A stretch of DNA of 64,000 nt from Colwellia sp. M166 (GTDB lineage Bacteria; Pseudomonadota; Gammaproteobacteria; Enterobacterales; Alteromonadaceae): positions 2,046,001-2,110,000 of the forward strand of contig NZ_CP040755.1 in NCBI RefSeq assembly GCF_024585285.1, written 5' to 3'. Below are positions 18,955-29,940 of the stretch, piece after piece (position 1 is the stretch's first letter; the number at the start of each line of letters is the position of its first letter). The notes beneath the pieces are model-generated. The model was given only the letters and a program-made list of their open reading frames with translations, was not told the DNA's origin and did no database searches. A program made the position numbers and the translations under genes.

Positions 18955-20241
18955 TTACGTTTGAATAAAGTGCTCTATTCCTGCTTCATCTTGTTTTAGT
19001 AATTGATTCCATTCTCGAACCGGTAACTTTATCGCTAATAAACAATTACCCTTGTCGTCATAATACTCATCAGTAATACAATTTAATTGATAAAGTTGAC
19101 CACGAAGTTTACCTGCACTCGGCGGTAAACAGAGTGAATGCTTAATGATTTGTTTGCCTAGACGTTCGGCAAGTGCAGTAAATAAAAGTTCAATACCTAC
19201 ACCTTGCTGCGCCGACAACCAAACTCGAATCGGTAAGCCTTGCTCATCACGATCAATTCTAGGTTCCACATCATCTAATCGGTCAATTTTATTGCAAATC
19301 AATAGCTGTGGAACATCACCCGCTTCTATTTCTTTTAACACTTCATCTACTTGTTCAATATTTTCACTGCGTCGTTCATCAGCGATATCAATCACATGTA
19401 GTAATAATTCTGCTTCTCGGGTTTCTGTCAACGTCGCTTTAAACGCAGCCACTAAATCATGTGGCAGATGACGAATAAACCCAACGGTATCAGCAAGAAT
19501 AACACGGCCGACCTCATCAACTTCAATTTTACGTAATGTTGGATCTAAGGTAGCAAAGAGTTGATCTGCTGCATAAACATCCGCCTGAGTTATGTTATTA
19601 AACAAGGTTGATTTACCAGCATTGGTATAACCAACTAAAGACACGGTTGGGATCTCAGCTCGATTTCTCGCCCGACGCCCTTGTTGTCTTTGCTTTTCCA
19701 CTTTTTCTAAACGTTTGCGAATATTAACCATGCGCTCACGTAACAAACGCCTATCTGTTTCAAGCTGAGTTTCACCCGGCCCACGTAAACCAATACCACC
19801 TTTCTGGCGCTCTAAGTGAGTCCAACCGCGTATCAGTCGGGTACTGATATGGCGTAACTGTGCCAATTCTACTTGTAATTTACCTTCATGCGTGCGAGCG
19901 CGCTGGGCAAAAATATCTAAAATCAAGGTGGTACGATCAACAACTCTGCATTCACACAGCGCTTCAATATTTTTTTCCTGAGATGGCGATAAACTATGAT
20001 TAAACAAGACAATATTTGCATCAAACATACGTACAGCGTCGGCAACTTCTTGCACTTTACCTGTACCAGCAAAATATTTCGGATGCGGTGTTGCGCGTTT
20101 ACCTGTAATCGTATTTAACGCTGTTATCCCAGCAGAATCTACAAGCATTTCGAACTCTTGCAGATCTTCACTGGTATTATCATCTGGAAAGTCTAAATGA
20201 ACAAGTATCGCCTGCTCACCTGCTTGATATCTATCAAACAA
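18955..20241 (-). CDS. hflX: Ribosome-associated GTPase HflX
   Basis: HflX binds the 50S subunit and splits stalled ribosomes, particularly under heat stress. It has the N-terminal HflX domain (ALNTITGKRATPHPKYFAGTGKV), the glycine-rich GGIGLRGPGETQLETDRR linker and a G domain with GYTNAGKST, DTVGF and NKID. The start needs attention: the longest frame begins at a TTG at 20259, but a second in-frame TTG at 20241 has GGAG eight bases upstream and gives LFDRYQAGEQA, which aligns with the E. coli start MFDRYDAGEQA. I take 20241. It lies 33 bases after hfq in an operon. Confidence 0.95.
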   Translation of the reverse strand: MFDRYQAGEQAILVHLDFPDDNTSEDLQEFEMLVDSAGITALNTITGKRATPHPKYFAGTGKVQEVADAVRMFDANIVLFNHSLSPSQEKNIEALCECRVVDRTTLILDIFAQRARTHEGKLQVELAQLRHISTRLIRGWTHLERQKGGIGLRGPGETQLETDRRLLRERMVNIRKRLEKVEKQRQQGRRARNRAEIPTVSLVGYTNAGKSTLFNNITQADVYAADQLFATLDPTLRKIEVDEVGRVILADTVGFIRHLPHDLVAAFKATLTETREAELLLHVIDIADERRSENIEQVDEVLKEIEAGDVPQLLICNKIDRLDDVEPRIDRDEQGLPIRVWLSAQQGVGIELLFTALAERLGKQIIKHSLCLPPSAGKLRGQLYQLNCITDEYYDDKGNCLLAIKLPVREWNQLLKQDEAGIEHFIQT

Positions 20242-20274
20242 ATGAGCGACTCCATACAATACTAGCTTTTGCCA

Positions 20275-20538
20275 TTAATCTTCTGAATCCTGATTGTAGC
20301 CTGGTTGATTGGCTTGTGGGGCTGGCATAGTAGATACTGCTCGCGCTGGTACTACCGTAGAGATAGCGTGTTTATATACCATTTGACTTACGGTGTTTTT
20401 AAGTAAAATCACAAATTGATCAAATGATTCTACTTGCCCTTGTAGTTTGATGCCATTAACTAGGTATATTGCTACTGGAATGCGATCACGACGTAACGCG
20501 TTCAAAAATGGGTCTTGTAAAGATTGCCCCTTTGCCAT
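20275..20538 (-). CDS. hfq: RNA chaperone Hfq
   Basis: Hfq is the hexameric Sm-like protein that pairs small RNAs with mRNAs. The 87-residue protein contains Sm1 ([31 protein letters not shown]) and Sm2 ([12 protein letters not shown]) and a short tail of about 20 residues rich in Pro, Gln and Asn. Proximal-face residues (Gln, Phe, Lys-His) are in place. It sits between miaA and hflX, as in most gammaproteobacteria. Confidence 0.98.
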   Translation of the reverse strand: MAKGQSLQDPFLNALRRDRIPVAIYLVNGIKLQGQVESFDQFVILLKNTVSQMVYKHAISTVVPARAVSTMPAPQANQPGYNQDSED

Positions 20539-20654
20539 TATTTGGCCCCTTTTGTTATTTTTAGGTAAAGTTAAATATTCATTTCAATTTTTATTAAAAT
20601 TATTCAATAAAACTAGTTGCTTAATGCACAACTATTTTAATTATACATCAATGT

Positions 20655-21611
20655 CTAAACTTTGCTTACTGCCGATAAAATAACTTGTAAATTATTTTCA
20701 TCTTCCATATGCAACCATTGTAAGTTTTGCCAACTTCGTAGCCATGTTAATTGTCGTTTGGCTAATTGGCGAGTTGCACAAACACCTTTGAAAATCATTT
20801 CATCATGAGCATAATCACCTTGCAAGTGTTGCCACATTTGACGATAACCAACACAACGCATTGAAGGTAAATTTAAGTGCAAATCGCCTCTTTGTTTTAA
20901 GGCAATAACTTCTTGTTTAAAATCTTGCTCGATCATTTGCTGAAAACGTAACTCAATTCGCGCATGTAAATCACTTCGCTCTTTTGGTGCTATGGCGAAC
21001 TGTAAAACATTTCCACTGACTTTATCACCTTTTGTTTCAGTCAATTGTGTCAAAGTGTGACCTGTTTTTCGATACACCTCAATTGCTCGGGCGAGTCGTT
21101 GTGGATCATTGGGATGAATACGTTCTGCAGATACTGGATCAAAGCTCTGTAACTCTGCATGCAGCGCAAGCCAACCTTTATCTGCAGCTTCTAACGCTAT
21201 ACTTTTCCGTATATTTTCATCAGCTTCTGGAAGTGGCGAAATTCCATCAATTAAGCTCTTAAAGTACATCATAGTACCGCCCACCAATAAAGGTATTCGG
21301 CCATTCTCACGACTTTTCGCTATAGCTTTTAAGGCATCTTGACAAAAATCGGCAGCAGAATAAATCTCACTTGGATCTCTGATATCGATCAATTGGTGCG
21401 GGTACGCGGCTAATTCTTCTGCCGTAGGTTTAGCCGTACCTATATCCATACCTTTAAACACTAACGCTGAATCAACACTAATAATGTCACAGGGTAACGC
21501 ATCATATAACGCCATCGCCAAAGCTGTTTTGCCTGAGGCTGTTGGCCCCATTAAACAAATAACAGGCGGCTGATTAGCATCAATATGTTGTTGGTTTAGC
21601 ACGTTAGTCAT
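20655..21611 (-). CDS. miaA: tRNA dimethylallyltransferase
   Basis: MiaA transfers the dimethylallyl group of DMAPP to A37 of tRNAs reading UNN codons. The 318-residue protein has the P-loop [14 protein letters not shown], the [16 protein letters not shown] motif and the tRNA-binding region [18 protein letters not shown]. It begins 12 bases after mutL and is followed by hfq, the usual order. Confidence 0.97.
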   Translation of the reverse strand: MTNVLNQQHIDANQPPVICLMGPTASGKTALAMALYDALPCDIISVDSALVFKGMDIGTAKPTAEELAAYPHQLIDIRDPSEIYSAADFCQDALKAIAKSRENGRIPLLVGGTMMYFKSLIDGISPLPEADENIRKSIALEAADKGWLALHAELQSFDPVSAERIHPNDPQRLARAIEVYRKTGHTLTQLTETKGDKVSGNVLQFAIAPKERSDLHARIELRFQQMIEQDFKQEVIALKQRGDLHLNLPSMRCVGYRQMWQHLQGDYAHDEMIFKGVCATRQLAKRQLTWLRSWQNLQWLHMEDENNLQVILSAVSKV

Positions 21612-21623
21612 TACCGCTATTTT

Positions 21624-23582
21624 TTACTTTAACTCATTTATAGAAGATGTGAGGTCTAGGGCAACAGAATTCAAGCGTAGTTGTTGTTCAAATTGACAAT
21701 TAAAATGCTTTTGTGCATTCCGCCAAATTTGTAACGCATGTGTTTGGCTACTTTCCTCACTGAGCATAAGCTCAGCTAATGCCATTTGCCAGTCAATATC
21801 TGCATGTACATCATCATTATTCTCAACATCTAACTGCTTAATTAATCTATCAAAACTATTAGTAACATCTTTATTTCGCAATAAAGCGGGAAATTGTCGA
21901 ATTTGTAATTTATGGTTATTTAACGGTTGAATATCCATACCAATATGTTGGAATTGCTCAGTATTAAGTTGGACAAATTTTGCCACTTTTTCACTGGCCG
22001 CTATTTTTATCGGCAATAATAGTGGCTGGCTAACCAGTTTTTCATGCCAGCGCTGCTTAATCGTTTGCAGCTTTAGTAATAACTCAATTTTTTTAACTGA
22101 GAGTAAACGTAAGCTTTGCTGTTGTTGAAATAACAAATAATGCGGCGCCTGCCAGAACAATACTTTTGTTGTTTCTGTCATTTCATCTTCAGTGCTAGCG
22201 GCTATCACAGCAGGAATAACTTGAGCCATCGTACTATCAGCTTCCGCTGTTATCTCAGGCTCAGTTATCTGTGAGTCAAGCGCTAGCGGTGTCATTAAAT
22301 CGCTGTAGGCTTTGCTGGCTTGTGGGGGTATTTTAGTTGAATAGCTTTGGGCATTTGCTCTGTTTGTATAACCATTAGCACGCAAGGCTGCATAATTAGT
22401 GGATAATTCAGCGCTTTGATTCGTTGATTGACCATGACTTGTTGTATAGTTTTGCTGACCACTAGCGGTACCGGCCCGCAAAGGCGTTACAAAGCTACTA
22501 TCTTGATCGGTATACTGCTGCGATGCTTCATGCGCACTTTCAGCGTCTATTATTTCACCCGTACCATGATCAACATTAAGTTCTAGCTCATTTTTCAATG
22601 CTTTATTACACACTGAATAGATAAAGTCATGAACATAACGGCCTTGATGAAAACGCACTTCATGCTTAGCCGGATGCACATTAACATCAACCTCATGAAA
22701 ATCAAGTTTCAAAAATAACACGAATGCTGGGTAAGCATCGCTAGGCAGTAAGTCGGCATAAGCTTGACGAATAGCATGATTAATTAACTTATCACGCATC
22801 ATGCGCTCATTAACATAGCTATAACTTAAGTCATTTTGGTTACGATAAAAGCTAGGTTGCGCAATCCAGCCATGTAAATGTAGCCCCTCGTGCTCACAAT
22901 CAACTTCAATGGCATTATCAATAAATTTTTGGCCACAAACCTGGGCAACACGTTTACTGCGTTGAATTGACGAATTAGCGACACGAAATTGCTTAACGAC
23001 TTTATGGTTATGAGTAAGAACGAAAGTAATATCAAAATGCGCTAAGGCGATACGCTTAATAACTTCTTCAATATGAGCAAATTCTGTTTTTTCAGTACGT
23101 AAAAATTTTCGTCTCGCCGGGGTGTTAAAAAATAAATCACTAACATCTATGGTAGTCCCCTTAGGGTGAGCCGCAGGCTTGACCGACACCGCCATATCAC
23201 GTCCTTCGGCGTTCGCTTGCCATGCCGAGCTTTGTAATTCAGGTTTCGAAGTCAAGGTTAAACGAGCAACGGAGCTAATACTAGCAAGAGCCTCACCACG
23301 AAACCCCAAACTACTAATGGCTTCCAGATCATCAAGATCTTTAATTTTACTGGTGGCATGTCGGCTCAACGCTAAAGCTAATTCATCTTTAGCAATGCCC
23401 TTACCATCATCACTAATACGAATTCGCTTTGCGCCACCTTTTTCGATATCAATTTTGATCATTGTCGCACCAGCATCAATACTGTTTTCAACCAGCTCTT
23501 TGACGACAGAAGCCGGACGTTCAACAACTTCGCCTGCGGCAATTTGGTTAGCGAGGCGAGCTGGTAAGATTGCAATGGTCAT
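21624..23582 (-). CDS. mutL: DNA mismatch repair protein MutL
   Basis: MutL couples MutS to downstream mismatch repair. The 652-residue protein has an N-terminal GHKL ATPase ([37 protein letters not shown]), a transducer domain ending near residue 330 ([15 protein letters not shown]), a long low-complexity linker of about 110 residues rich in Ser, Thr, Gln and Ala, and a C-terminal dimerisation domain. The DQHAAxERxxYE endonuclease motif is not seen, as expected for the E. coli type. It begins 7 bases after amiB in the same operon. Confidence 0.97.
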   Translation of the reverse strand: MTIAILPARLANQIAAGEVVERPASVVKELVENSIDAGATMIKIDIEKGGAKRIRISDDGKGIAKDELALALSRHATSKIKDLDDLEAISSLGFRGEALASISSVARLTLTSKPELQSSAWQANAEGRDMAVSVKPAAHPKGTTIDVSDLFFNTPARRKFLRTEKTEFAHIEEVIKRIALAHFDITFVLTHNHKVVKQFRVANSSIQRSKRVAQVCGQKFIDNAIEVDCEHEGLHLHGWIAQPSFYRNQNDLSYSYVNERMMRDKLINHAIRQAYADLLPSDAYPAFVLFLKLDFHEVDVNVHPAKHEVRFHQGRYVHDFIYSVCNKALKNELELNVDHGTGEIIDAESAHEASQQYTDQDSSFVTPLRAGTASGQQNYTTSHGQSTNQSAELSTNYAALRANGYTNRANAQSYSTKIPPQASKAYSDLMTPLALDSQITEPEITAEADSTMAQVIPAVIAASTEDEMTETTKVLFWQAPHYLLFQQQQSLRLLSVKKIELLLKLQTIKQRWHEKLVSQPLLLPIKIAASEKVAKFVQLNTEQFQHIGMDIQPLNNHKLQIRQFPALLRNKDVTNSFDRLIKQLDVENNDDVHADIDWQMALAELMLSEESSQTHALQIWRNAQKHFNCQFEQQLRLNSVALDLTSSINELK

Positions 23583-23589
23583 ACGAGGA

Positions 23590-24909
23590 TTAATCTGCCT
23601 GTGGTATTTTTAATGTTTGGCCAATTCTGACAACATTAGATTTGAGATTGTTAGCCGACTTTAATTGATTGACTGAAATTTTATAACGTTGTGCAACAAC
23701 AGACAGTGATTCTCCACTGCTAATTTTATGCTCTCGGACACGTGCTTTAGCAACGAGTGTGCCATCAGGTGCATTATGAGCAAAGTAATCATCAATTGCG
23801 GTATATATTGCTTTCGCCAACTTCTGCTGATGCTGAGTGTTGTTTAAACGCTTTTCTTCTTGTGGATTAGAAATAAAGCCGGTTTCAATTAATACTGATG
23901 GAATATCTGAAGATTTCAACACGGCTAAACTCAAACGTTCAGGTTTCTTTTTATGTAGTTTCGTTACTTTTTTCAGTTGCTTAACAACATGTTCAGCAAA
24001 GTCATAGCTGCTCGCCATGGTGTATTCTTTCTTCATATCGGCCAGTGCTATAGCTAAGTTATTATCCTTAGTATTTCTAATGGTTTCTCCGGCACCGCCT
24101 AATAGCTCGGAATTTTTTTCTCGATTCTCGATCCAACGAGTAAATTCTGAATCTGCACGACGAGTTGCTTGTACTAATACAGAGGCACCATTAGGTTTGG
24201 ACGATGTAAAGGCATCCGCATGGATAGAAATCAGTAAATCCGCCTTAGATTTTCTTGCTAATTCGGTTTTCCGATTGTGGTCAACATAGTAGTCGCCGCT
24301 GCGGATCATCACCGCTTTTAGCCCTGGTTTTTTATCGATTAAATCAGCCAGTTTTTGTGCTATTTTTAATGTAACACGTTTCTCGTAAGTACCTGCCGCG
24401 CCGATAGAACCGGGATCTTCACCGCCATGACCGGCAACAATCGCAATAACAATATCGCGTTTACCTTGGTTGTTATCATGCTTCTCAATATGCTGGCTTT
24501 TTTTATCATAGAGATCAATGACCAAACGATCACCATATTGCCCTGCCGGTGCCAGTGGAAAAACCGAAATTCTAAAGTCTTCAGCTAATTCAAGCACTAA
24601 ACGTGTACTGCCTTTTGTTTTTGAAGTACTGGTACGAATTTTTTTTACTCGACGATCAGCATTAATCGCCGACATCAAGGCAGCATTATTCTTACTATTT
24701 TTAAAATCTATCACTAAGCGGTGAGGCGACTGTAAAGGGAAATATTTAAAATCAGGCTTTCCACTGAGGTCAAAAACAATACGGGTATTTTCTGGCGCCG
24801 GCCATATCCGCACACTATCAATACTATTACTGGCATAAGTAACAGCCACTAAGCCGAAGCAAAGCACAAATACAGTCAGTGATTGTTTTATATAACTCGC
24901 TAAACGCAT
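23590..24909 (-). CDS. amiB: N-acetylmuramoyl-L-alanine amidase (AmiB type) with LysM
   Basis: The enzyme cuts the amide bond between N-acetylmuramic acid and the stem peptide and helps daughter-cell separation. The 439-residue protein has a signal peptide (about 1-26), an AMIN domain (about 28-125), an Amidase_3 catalytic domain with zinc/catalytic motifs [16 protein letters not shown] and LIETGFISN, and one C-terminal LysM repeat ([19 protein letters not shown]). EnvC, its usual activator, is encoded at 51.2 kb in this window. It lies between tsaE and mutL. Confidence 0.96.
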   Translation of the reverse strand: MRLASYIKQSLTVFVLCFGLVAVTYASNSIDSVRIWPAPENTRIVFDLSGKPDFKYFPLQSPHRLVIDFKNSKNNAALMSAINADRRVKKIRTSTSKTKGSTRLVLELAEDFRISVFPLAPAGQYGDRLVIDLYDKKSQHIEKHDNNQGKRDIVIAIVAGHGGEDPGSIGAAGTYEKRVTLKIAQKLADLIDKKPGLKAVMIRSGDYYVDHNRKTELARKSKADLLISIHADAFTSSKPNGASVLVQATRRADSEFTRWIENREKNSELLGGAGETIRNTKDNNLAIALADMKKEYTMASSYDFAEHVVKQLKKVTKLHKKKPERLSLAVLKSSDIPSVLIETGFISNPQEEKRLNNTQHQQKLAKAIYTAIDDYFAHNAPDGTLVAKARVREHKISSGESLSVVAQRYKISVNQLKSANNLKSNVVRIGQTLKIPQAD

Positions 24910-25029
24910 TAAATTTATTACCTCTACAAAGACACTACTTGAAATAACTCATTTACTGGTTATTTTTCTAATTATATTTTTCAACTGTACTGCACGCCAT
25001 ACGCACCCACTATCGATATTTAGTATTGA

Positions 25030-25545
25030 CTACTTCACTAACCTCGACAATAAACGCTCACCTAAAGCCGTTTTAGCGTGCAAAAGAATTTGTCGTTGCT
25101 CGTCATGGTAGGCTAAATCTATAATTATATCTGGTGCGGGTAACATACCTTGACCTTTTTCAGGCCACTCAATAAAACTGCAACTGCTATTATTAAAATA
25201 ATCCCGAATACCCATGTATTCTAATTCTTCAGCATCAGCTAAACGATATAAATCAAAATGATAGACTTGCCACTCAGGTAAATCATAGGGTTCAACTAAG
25301 GTATAGGTTGGACTTTTAACATGACCTATATGCCCCATCCCTTGTACAAAGCCGCGTGTTAAGGTGGTTTTTCCTGCCCCGAGATCGCCATTTAAAAAAA
25401 CAACAACCCCTTGTTTCAGTTCGTTTTTTACAATATCAGCGAGTTGATTTCCCATGGCTATTGTTGCCAATTCATCTGCTAATATAAAACTTTGTTTTAT
25501 CGTAAAATCATTCATCGTATCGTTATTACTTCTAAAGTATCGCAT
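25030..25545 (-). CDS. tsaE: tRNA threonylcarbamoyladenosine biosynthesis ATPase TsaE
   Basis: TsaE is the small ATPase that works with TsaB and TsaD to make t6A37 in tRNAs. It has the Walker A loop NGDLGAGKTTLTRGF, the HVKSPTYTLVEPY switch region and HFDLYRL ... GIRDYF. The predicted 171 residues are slightly long; an internal ATG at 25515 (MNDFTIKQ) may be the true start. It begins 12 bases after nnr ends. Confidence 0.95.
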   Translation of the reverse strand: MRYFRSNNDTMNDFTIKQSFILADELATIAMGNQLADIVKNELKQGVVVFLNGDLGAGKTTLTRGFVQGMGHIGHVKSPTYTLVEPYDLPEWQVYHFDLYRLADAEELEYMGIRDYFNNSSCSFIEWPEKGQGMLPAPDIIIDLAYHDEQRQILLHAKTALGERLLSRLVK

Positions 25546-25556
25546 CTATAGCGTAA

Positions 25557-27101
25557 TTACCATTGGTTAATTAGCCGTTGAATTTCGGGCGCTAAATCAC
25601 TCGCCAACAAGCCTATTTGACCATGCTTTTGGGCAATAATATCAGCTGCAAGGCCATGAATATAGACACCTAAGCGTGCGGCACTCAATATATCACCCGT
25701 TTGTAAAATTAGCGCGCCAATGATACCACTGAGTACATCACCCATTCCACCACTTGCCATACCCGGATTACCGGTACTATTAATCCAAGTGATATTGCCA
25801 TCAGATATCAATGTACCCGCACCTTTAAGCACGCATATACCACCATATTGTTGAGCAATTTTTTTCACCGCTGAAAAGCGGTCCGCTTCAATTTCTGCTA
25901 TCGAACAAGCCAATAAAGCTGCTGCTTCCCCTGGATGAGGGGTTAATATCCATTGACTATTTTTTGATGGTTTTTCTGCCAATAATCTTAAAGCATCAGC
26001 ATCGATAACTTTAGGCTGAGGTAATTGAATAACAAAATCAAATAACGCTAGTGACCAAGTATCTTGCCCTAAACCAGGCCCCAGTATAATGCTTTTGGCT
26101 TTCTCAATAACTGGCGAACAACTCAAGGCCTGTACTGAATTTGCTGCTATCATCAATTCAGGTCGTCGAGTCAATAGGGTTGTCCGAGACATTTCATGGC
26201 AACAAACGCTAACCAGTGATGCACCTGAACGCAATGCTGCTTCAGCGGCTAAACAAATTGCCCCTGTATAAGCATGGCTCCCTCCTACCGCCAATAACAA
26301 TCCAACATGCCCTTTATGACTGCAAGGTAGACGTGGGGGTATGACCGGTAAATTTTTCTTGTTTTGTACAAAGCAAACCGCTTTAGTTACCTGAGCTAAT
26401 GCCTGATTAATACCCAAAGGTTCTAGCTGTAAATTACCAACATAATTCGCCGCTTGTCCGCTTAATAAACCTTGTTTATAAGCTATCAGTGTAACCGTTA
26501 ATGTTGCCTTTACTGCTACTGTCGATACTGTACCTAAGTCAGCATTAAGGCCTGAAGGTACATCGACGGATACCCGAGGACAAGGCACATTATTGATCTC
26601 TGAGATTAATTGCAGGTATGACGACGATAACGATCCATTAAAACCAATACCAAATAAGCAATCTATTAGTAAATCTCCTTGAAAATTTTTAACTGCTTGT
26701 TGAATTGATTCAACATCCCGATAAAAAGTTATGTTTACTGGGCAATCGTCAAGTTGATTAAGTGCCTGTTGAGCATTATCAACAATTGATTCTCTCATAC
26801 CATTAACCAGAACGGTTACCGCTAGGCCTGCCTGGTGCGCCAATTTCGCGATAATATAACCATCACCGCCATTGTTACCTTTGCCGCAAATAATCACTAG
26901 CTCGCGAGCCGTAGGATATTTAGCTAATATTTGTTGGAAAACAGCCGTTCCAGCCCGTTGCATTAATTGCCATAAGTTAATCCCTATCACTTGCGCTGCA
27001 TCAGCTTCATAGCGCTGTAGTTGATTAACCTTATAAGCATGATGTGTTAAACTTGTCGACACTTGCAATACCACCTTATCGTTTGAACATTCGGCTACCA
27101 T
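25557..27101 (-). CDS. nnr: Bifunctional NAD(P)H-hydrate epimerase / dehydratase
   Basis: The protein repairs hydrated NAD(P)H. The N-terminal YjeF_N domain (about 25-230) epimerises NAD(P)HX (motifs LMQRAGTAVF, CGKGNNGGDGYIIAK, VDVPSGLNADLG). The C-terminal ribokinase-like domain (about 235-510) is the ADP-dependent dehydratase (LGPGLGQD, TPHPGEAA, NPGMASGGMGDVLSG). The start codon overlaps that of the divergent queG at CATG (27099-27102). Conservation begins only near residue 25, so a later GTG or TTG start is possible. Confidence 0.95.
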   Translation of the reverse strand: MVAECSNDKVVLQVSTSLTHHAYKVNQLQRYEADAAQVIGINLWQLMQRAGTAVFQQILAKYPTARELVIICGKGNNGGDGYIIAKLAHQAGLAVTVLVNGMRESIVDNAQQALNQLDDCPVNITFYRDVESIQQAVKNFQGDLLIDCLFGIGFNGSLSSSYLQLISEINNVPCPRVSVDVPSGLNADLGTVSTVAVKATLTVTLIAYKQGLLSGQAANYVGNLQLEPLGINQALAQVTKAVCFVQNKKNLPVIPPRLPCSHKGHVGLLLAVGGSHAYTGAICLAAEAALRSGASLVSVCCHEMSRTTLLTRRPELMIAANSVQALSCSPVIEKAKSIILGPGLGQDTWSLALFDFVIQLPQPKVIDADALRLLAEKPSKNSQWILTPHPGEAAALLACSIAEIEADRFSAVKKIAQQYGGICVLKGAGTLISDGNITWINSTGNPGMASGGMGDVLSGIIGALILQTGDILSAARLGVYIHGLAADIIAQKHGQIGLLASDLAPEIQRLINQW

Positions 27102-28245
27102 GACTACACCTGCTATTAACTATCAAGATTTAACAGAAAAAATCAAGCTTTGGGGTCAAGAACTTGGTTTTTCACAAGTAGGCATCAGCGATGTTGACTT
27201 ATCTAAACATGAAGCCGCGCTAACACGCTGGTTAGAAAATGATTATCACGGCAATATGGATTATATGGCGCGTCATGGTTTAATGCGAGCAAGAGCGCCT
27301 GAGCTAGTAGAGGGTACCCTTAATGTGATCAGTGTTCGCATGGACTACTTACCCACTGACGCCAAATTTGCGCGCATTTTAAAAAATAAAGACCATGCCT
27401 ATATCAGTCGCTATGCATTAGGACGCGATTACCACAAACTCATGCGTAAACGTCTAAAGCAACTCGGTGAAAAAATTAAAGCCCATTGTGAAAACTTTAA
27501 TTACCGTCCTTTTGTTGATTCTGCCCCCATACTTGAAAGGCCGTTAGCAGAAAAAGCTGGTTTAGGCTGGGTAGGTAAACATTCCTTATTGATCAACAAA
27601 CAAGCAGGCTCATGGTTTTTTCTCGGTGAGCTACTCGTTGATTTACCGTTAATACCTGACACTAAGCCAGAAAACGATTGCGGCACTTGCGTCGCTTGTA
27701 TAAAAATTTGTCCAACACAAGCTATTGTCGAGCCTTATGTTGTTGATGCGAGACGTTGTATTTCCTACTTAACAATAGAATTACGTGATGCTATTCCTGT
27801 CGAGTTTCGGCCACTCATCGGCAATAGAATTTATGGTTGTGATGACTGCCAACTGATTTGTCCATGGAATAAGTTTGCAAAACTTGGCAGCGAAGATGAT
27901 TTTAAGCCTCGACAAAATTTAGATAATATTGCTTTACTGACATTATTTGCTTGGGACGAGAAAACATTTCTAAACAAAACCGAAGGTTCACCCATTCGTC
28001 GTATTGGTTTTCAATGTTGGCAACGTAATATTGCCGTTGCGTTGGGTAATGCCAATTTTTCAGTGCAAAATAGCGAGGCATTAACCGAGAAGCTTAACAA
28101 CGCAGAGCCAATGGTCGCCGAGCATATTGAATGGGCACTCGCTCAGCAAAAATTAAAGCAACAAGCATTAAATAAAGATAAAAATTTACGTTTAACTGCA
28201 CGGTTAATTCGCTCGGTTGAAAAAGGTATGCCGCGTGATGCCTAA
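27100..28245 (+). CDS. queG: Epoxyqueuosine reductase
   Basis: QueG reduces epoxyqueuosine to queuosine in tRNA, the last step of queuosine synthesis, using cobalamin and two [4Fe-4S] clusters. The 381-residue protein has the N-terminal KIKLWGQELGFSQVGISDVDL region, the DSAPILERPLAEKAGLGWVGKHSLLI signature and the cluster motifs CGTCVACIKICPTQAIV and CDDCQLICPWNKF. It diverges from nnr with overlapping start codons. Confidence 0.96.
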   Translation: MTTPAINYQDLTEKIKLWGQELGFSQVGISDVDLSKHEAALTRWLENDYHGNMDYMARHGLMRARAPELVEGTLNVISVRMDYLPTDAKFARILKNKDHAYISRYALGRDYHKLMRKRLKQLGEKIKAHCENFNYRPFVDSAPILERPLAEKAGLGWVGKHSLLINKQAGSWFFLGELLVDLPLIPDTKPENDCGTCVACIKICPTQAIVEPYVVDARRCISYLTIELRDAIPVEFRPLIGNRIYGCDDCQLICPWNKFAKLGSEDDFKPRQNLDNIALLTLFAWDEKTFLNKTEGSPIRRIGFQCWQRNIAVALGNANFSVQNSEALTEKLNNAEPMVAEHIEWALAQQKLKQQALNKDKNLRLTARLIRSVEKGMPRDA

Positions 28246-28265
28246 GTAATACCAAGCGCTTTAAA

Positions 28266-29909
28266 TTATACGTTTAATTGCTGCCATTTCGTAGCCAAAT
28301 CAGCAAAAACAGTGGCACTTTTACCTTCCAAGTTTAAAGATGTTAACTTAGCAAAAATATTGTCAACTAACGTTATATGCTCGGGTTCGTCTAACCCTTC
28401 TTGCTTAATTTTCATCAATATTTTTAATTGGCTAAAGAGCAGTTTGACATTATCTGGGTTAATTTTTAATGCTTGTTCAACAGTATTAAGTGCCGGTAAA
28501 AAGCGGTTTTTTTGGAAATGCTCAACCGCCATGGTGTTAAGCTTTTTAGCACTAAAGTGCACTTCTTCACGTTCTTGGGTTTCCTGAGCGATATAGCGTC
28601 TAACCACCTGACTATTTAAGCTATCTCCAGAAATCTGATTCTTTATCGCTTCAAGAAGCAACACAGCATCTTCACGCATACCCAGTTCATGTAACACTTT
28701 GACTCGATCTAAATTATCTTCTAACACCGTACTTGGCTTAAGTGACATATGATTTTCAACCAATTTTTTCGCTTTATCTGGTTCATCCCTTACATTATGC
28801 AATCTCGCTTTAACAACTAATAATTGTTGCTTAAAAAAGCTCGCATCTTCACGATCGCGTTCCAACTGATTAATATAACGTTCGGTCTGCTGCAATATCG
28901 CATCTGCACTTTCATCGGGGGTTGAACAAACCAGATCTATACCGGCTCTAATCACATTAAGTATCAGCTCTGGTGAGTCATGAATAGAGTTTTTCGCTTG
29001 TTGTGCAATATTACGGGTCGCTAAAAACTGTCCTTTATAATCATGAGTTAACCGTGCTAAATCCCATGATTTCTTATTACGTTCAATATTTCTCGGCGCC
29101 AACTCCATGGCTTTTTTAATTTCTTCATAAGCTTGCTGATATTGCTCTTGTTCGATGAAATATTGTGCCATCATATCGTGAGCACCAAACCGTGTTTCAG
29201 GCTTATTAACTAAGTTTTTTAGCATGTCACTAATTTCATCTAAACGCCCTTGCTTTAGCAAGGCTTTTGCATAGCCCAAATAGACCCAAGAATACTGGTA
29301 TTTCTTCAATAATTGACGATAAAAAACTTCCGCTTCTTCAAATTCAAGTAATGAAATGTATGACTCACCTTTAATACGGTTAATATTAGGGAAAAAATGC
29401 GCTAGCTTTTCATTTTGCAGGTGCCTATCAGCAAAGTAGATGGCTTTAGCATAGGCTTTTTTGTCAATTGCACTATTAATATTAAACAGCACTTGTTTGA
29501 TTTTTAAGGTCGAAATTAAACGTGTACGAACCTTTTTTACCGCTAGGGGTTTAGTCCAAAAATCATCAGGTTGTAATTCGATAATAGAGTTGACTAAGGA
29601 TTCATTGGTTTCAGTACTAAGAAAAATCAATACTGTGGTTTTAGTGACATGACCTTTAAATTTCAGTTCTTCTAATAGATGAAAGCCATCTTTATCACTT
29701 TTAACATTAAATGCACAAATGATAATATGAAAGTGCATTTCATCACACAACCTAAGTCCATAATAAGAGTTTTGTGCACAACGTACCTCTTTAATGCCAA
29801 GGGCAAATAGGCTTTCTTTTAAAACGCTATGCACCAATAAATTATCATCGATAATCAACACATTAAGTTTATCTAGCTGCGCTAAGGTATTTTTTTCAAC
29901 CTCTTCCAT
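28266..29909 (-). CDS. Pseudo-receiver response regulator with TPR-like repeats
   Basis: The 547-residue protein has an N-terminal receiver-like domain (about 14-130) and a long helical C-terminal part with TPR-like repeats. No DNA-binding output is seen. In the receiver the acidic pair (Asp21, Asp22) and the switch Lys of TKPL are kept, but the phospho-acceptor position reads IIICAFNV: Ala66 replaces Asp, and one residue is inserted before the DG that normally follows. Classic phosphorylation is therefore unlikely. It is the last gene of a three-gene operon with the degenerate kinase at 30147-33788. Its role is unknown; TPRs suggest a protein-protein scaffold. Confidence 0.85.
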   Translation of the reverse strand: MEEVEKNTLAQLDKLNVLIIDDNLLVHSVLKESLFALGIKEVRCAQNSYYGLRLCDEMHFHIIICAFNVKSDKDGFHLLEELKFKGHVTKTTVLIFLSTETNESLVNSIIELQPDDFWTKPLAVKKVRTRLISTLKIKQVLFNINSAIDKKAYAKAIYFADRHLQNEKLAHFFPNINRIKGESYISLLEFEEAEVFYRQLLKKYQYSWVYLGYAKALLKQGRLDEISDMLKNLVNKPETRFGAHDMMAQYFIEQEQYQQAYEEIKKAMELAPRNIERNKKSWDLARLTHDYKGQFLATRNIAQQAKNSIHDSPELILNVIRAGIDLVCSTPDESADAILQQTERYINQLERDREDASFFKQQLLVVKARLHNVRDEPDKAKKLVENHMSLKPSTVLEDNLDRVKVLHELGMREDAVLLLEAIKNQISGDSLNSQVVRRYIAQETQEREEVHFSAKKLNTMAVEHFQKNRFLPALNTVEQALKINPDNVKLLFSQLKILMKIKQEGLDEPEHITLVDNIFAKLTSLNLEGKSATVFADLATKWQQLNV

Positions 29910-29940
29910 TATTCACCCTGTTGACCATAATCCTAGGCTA

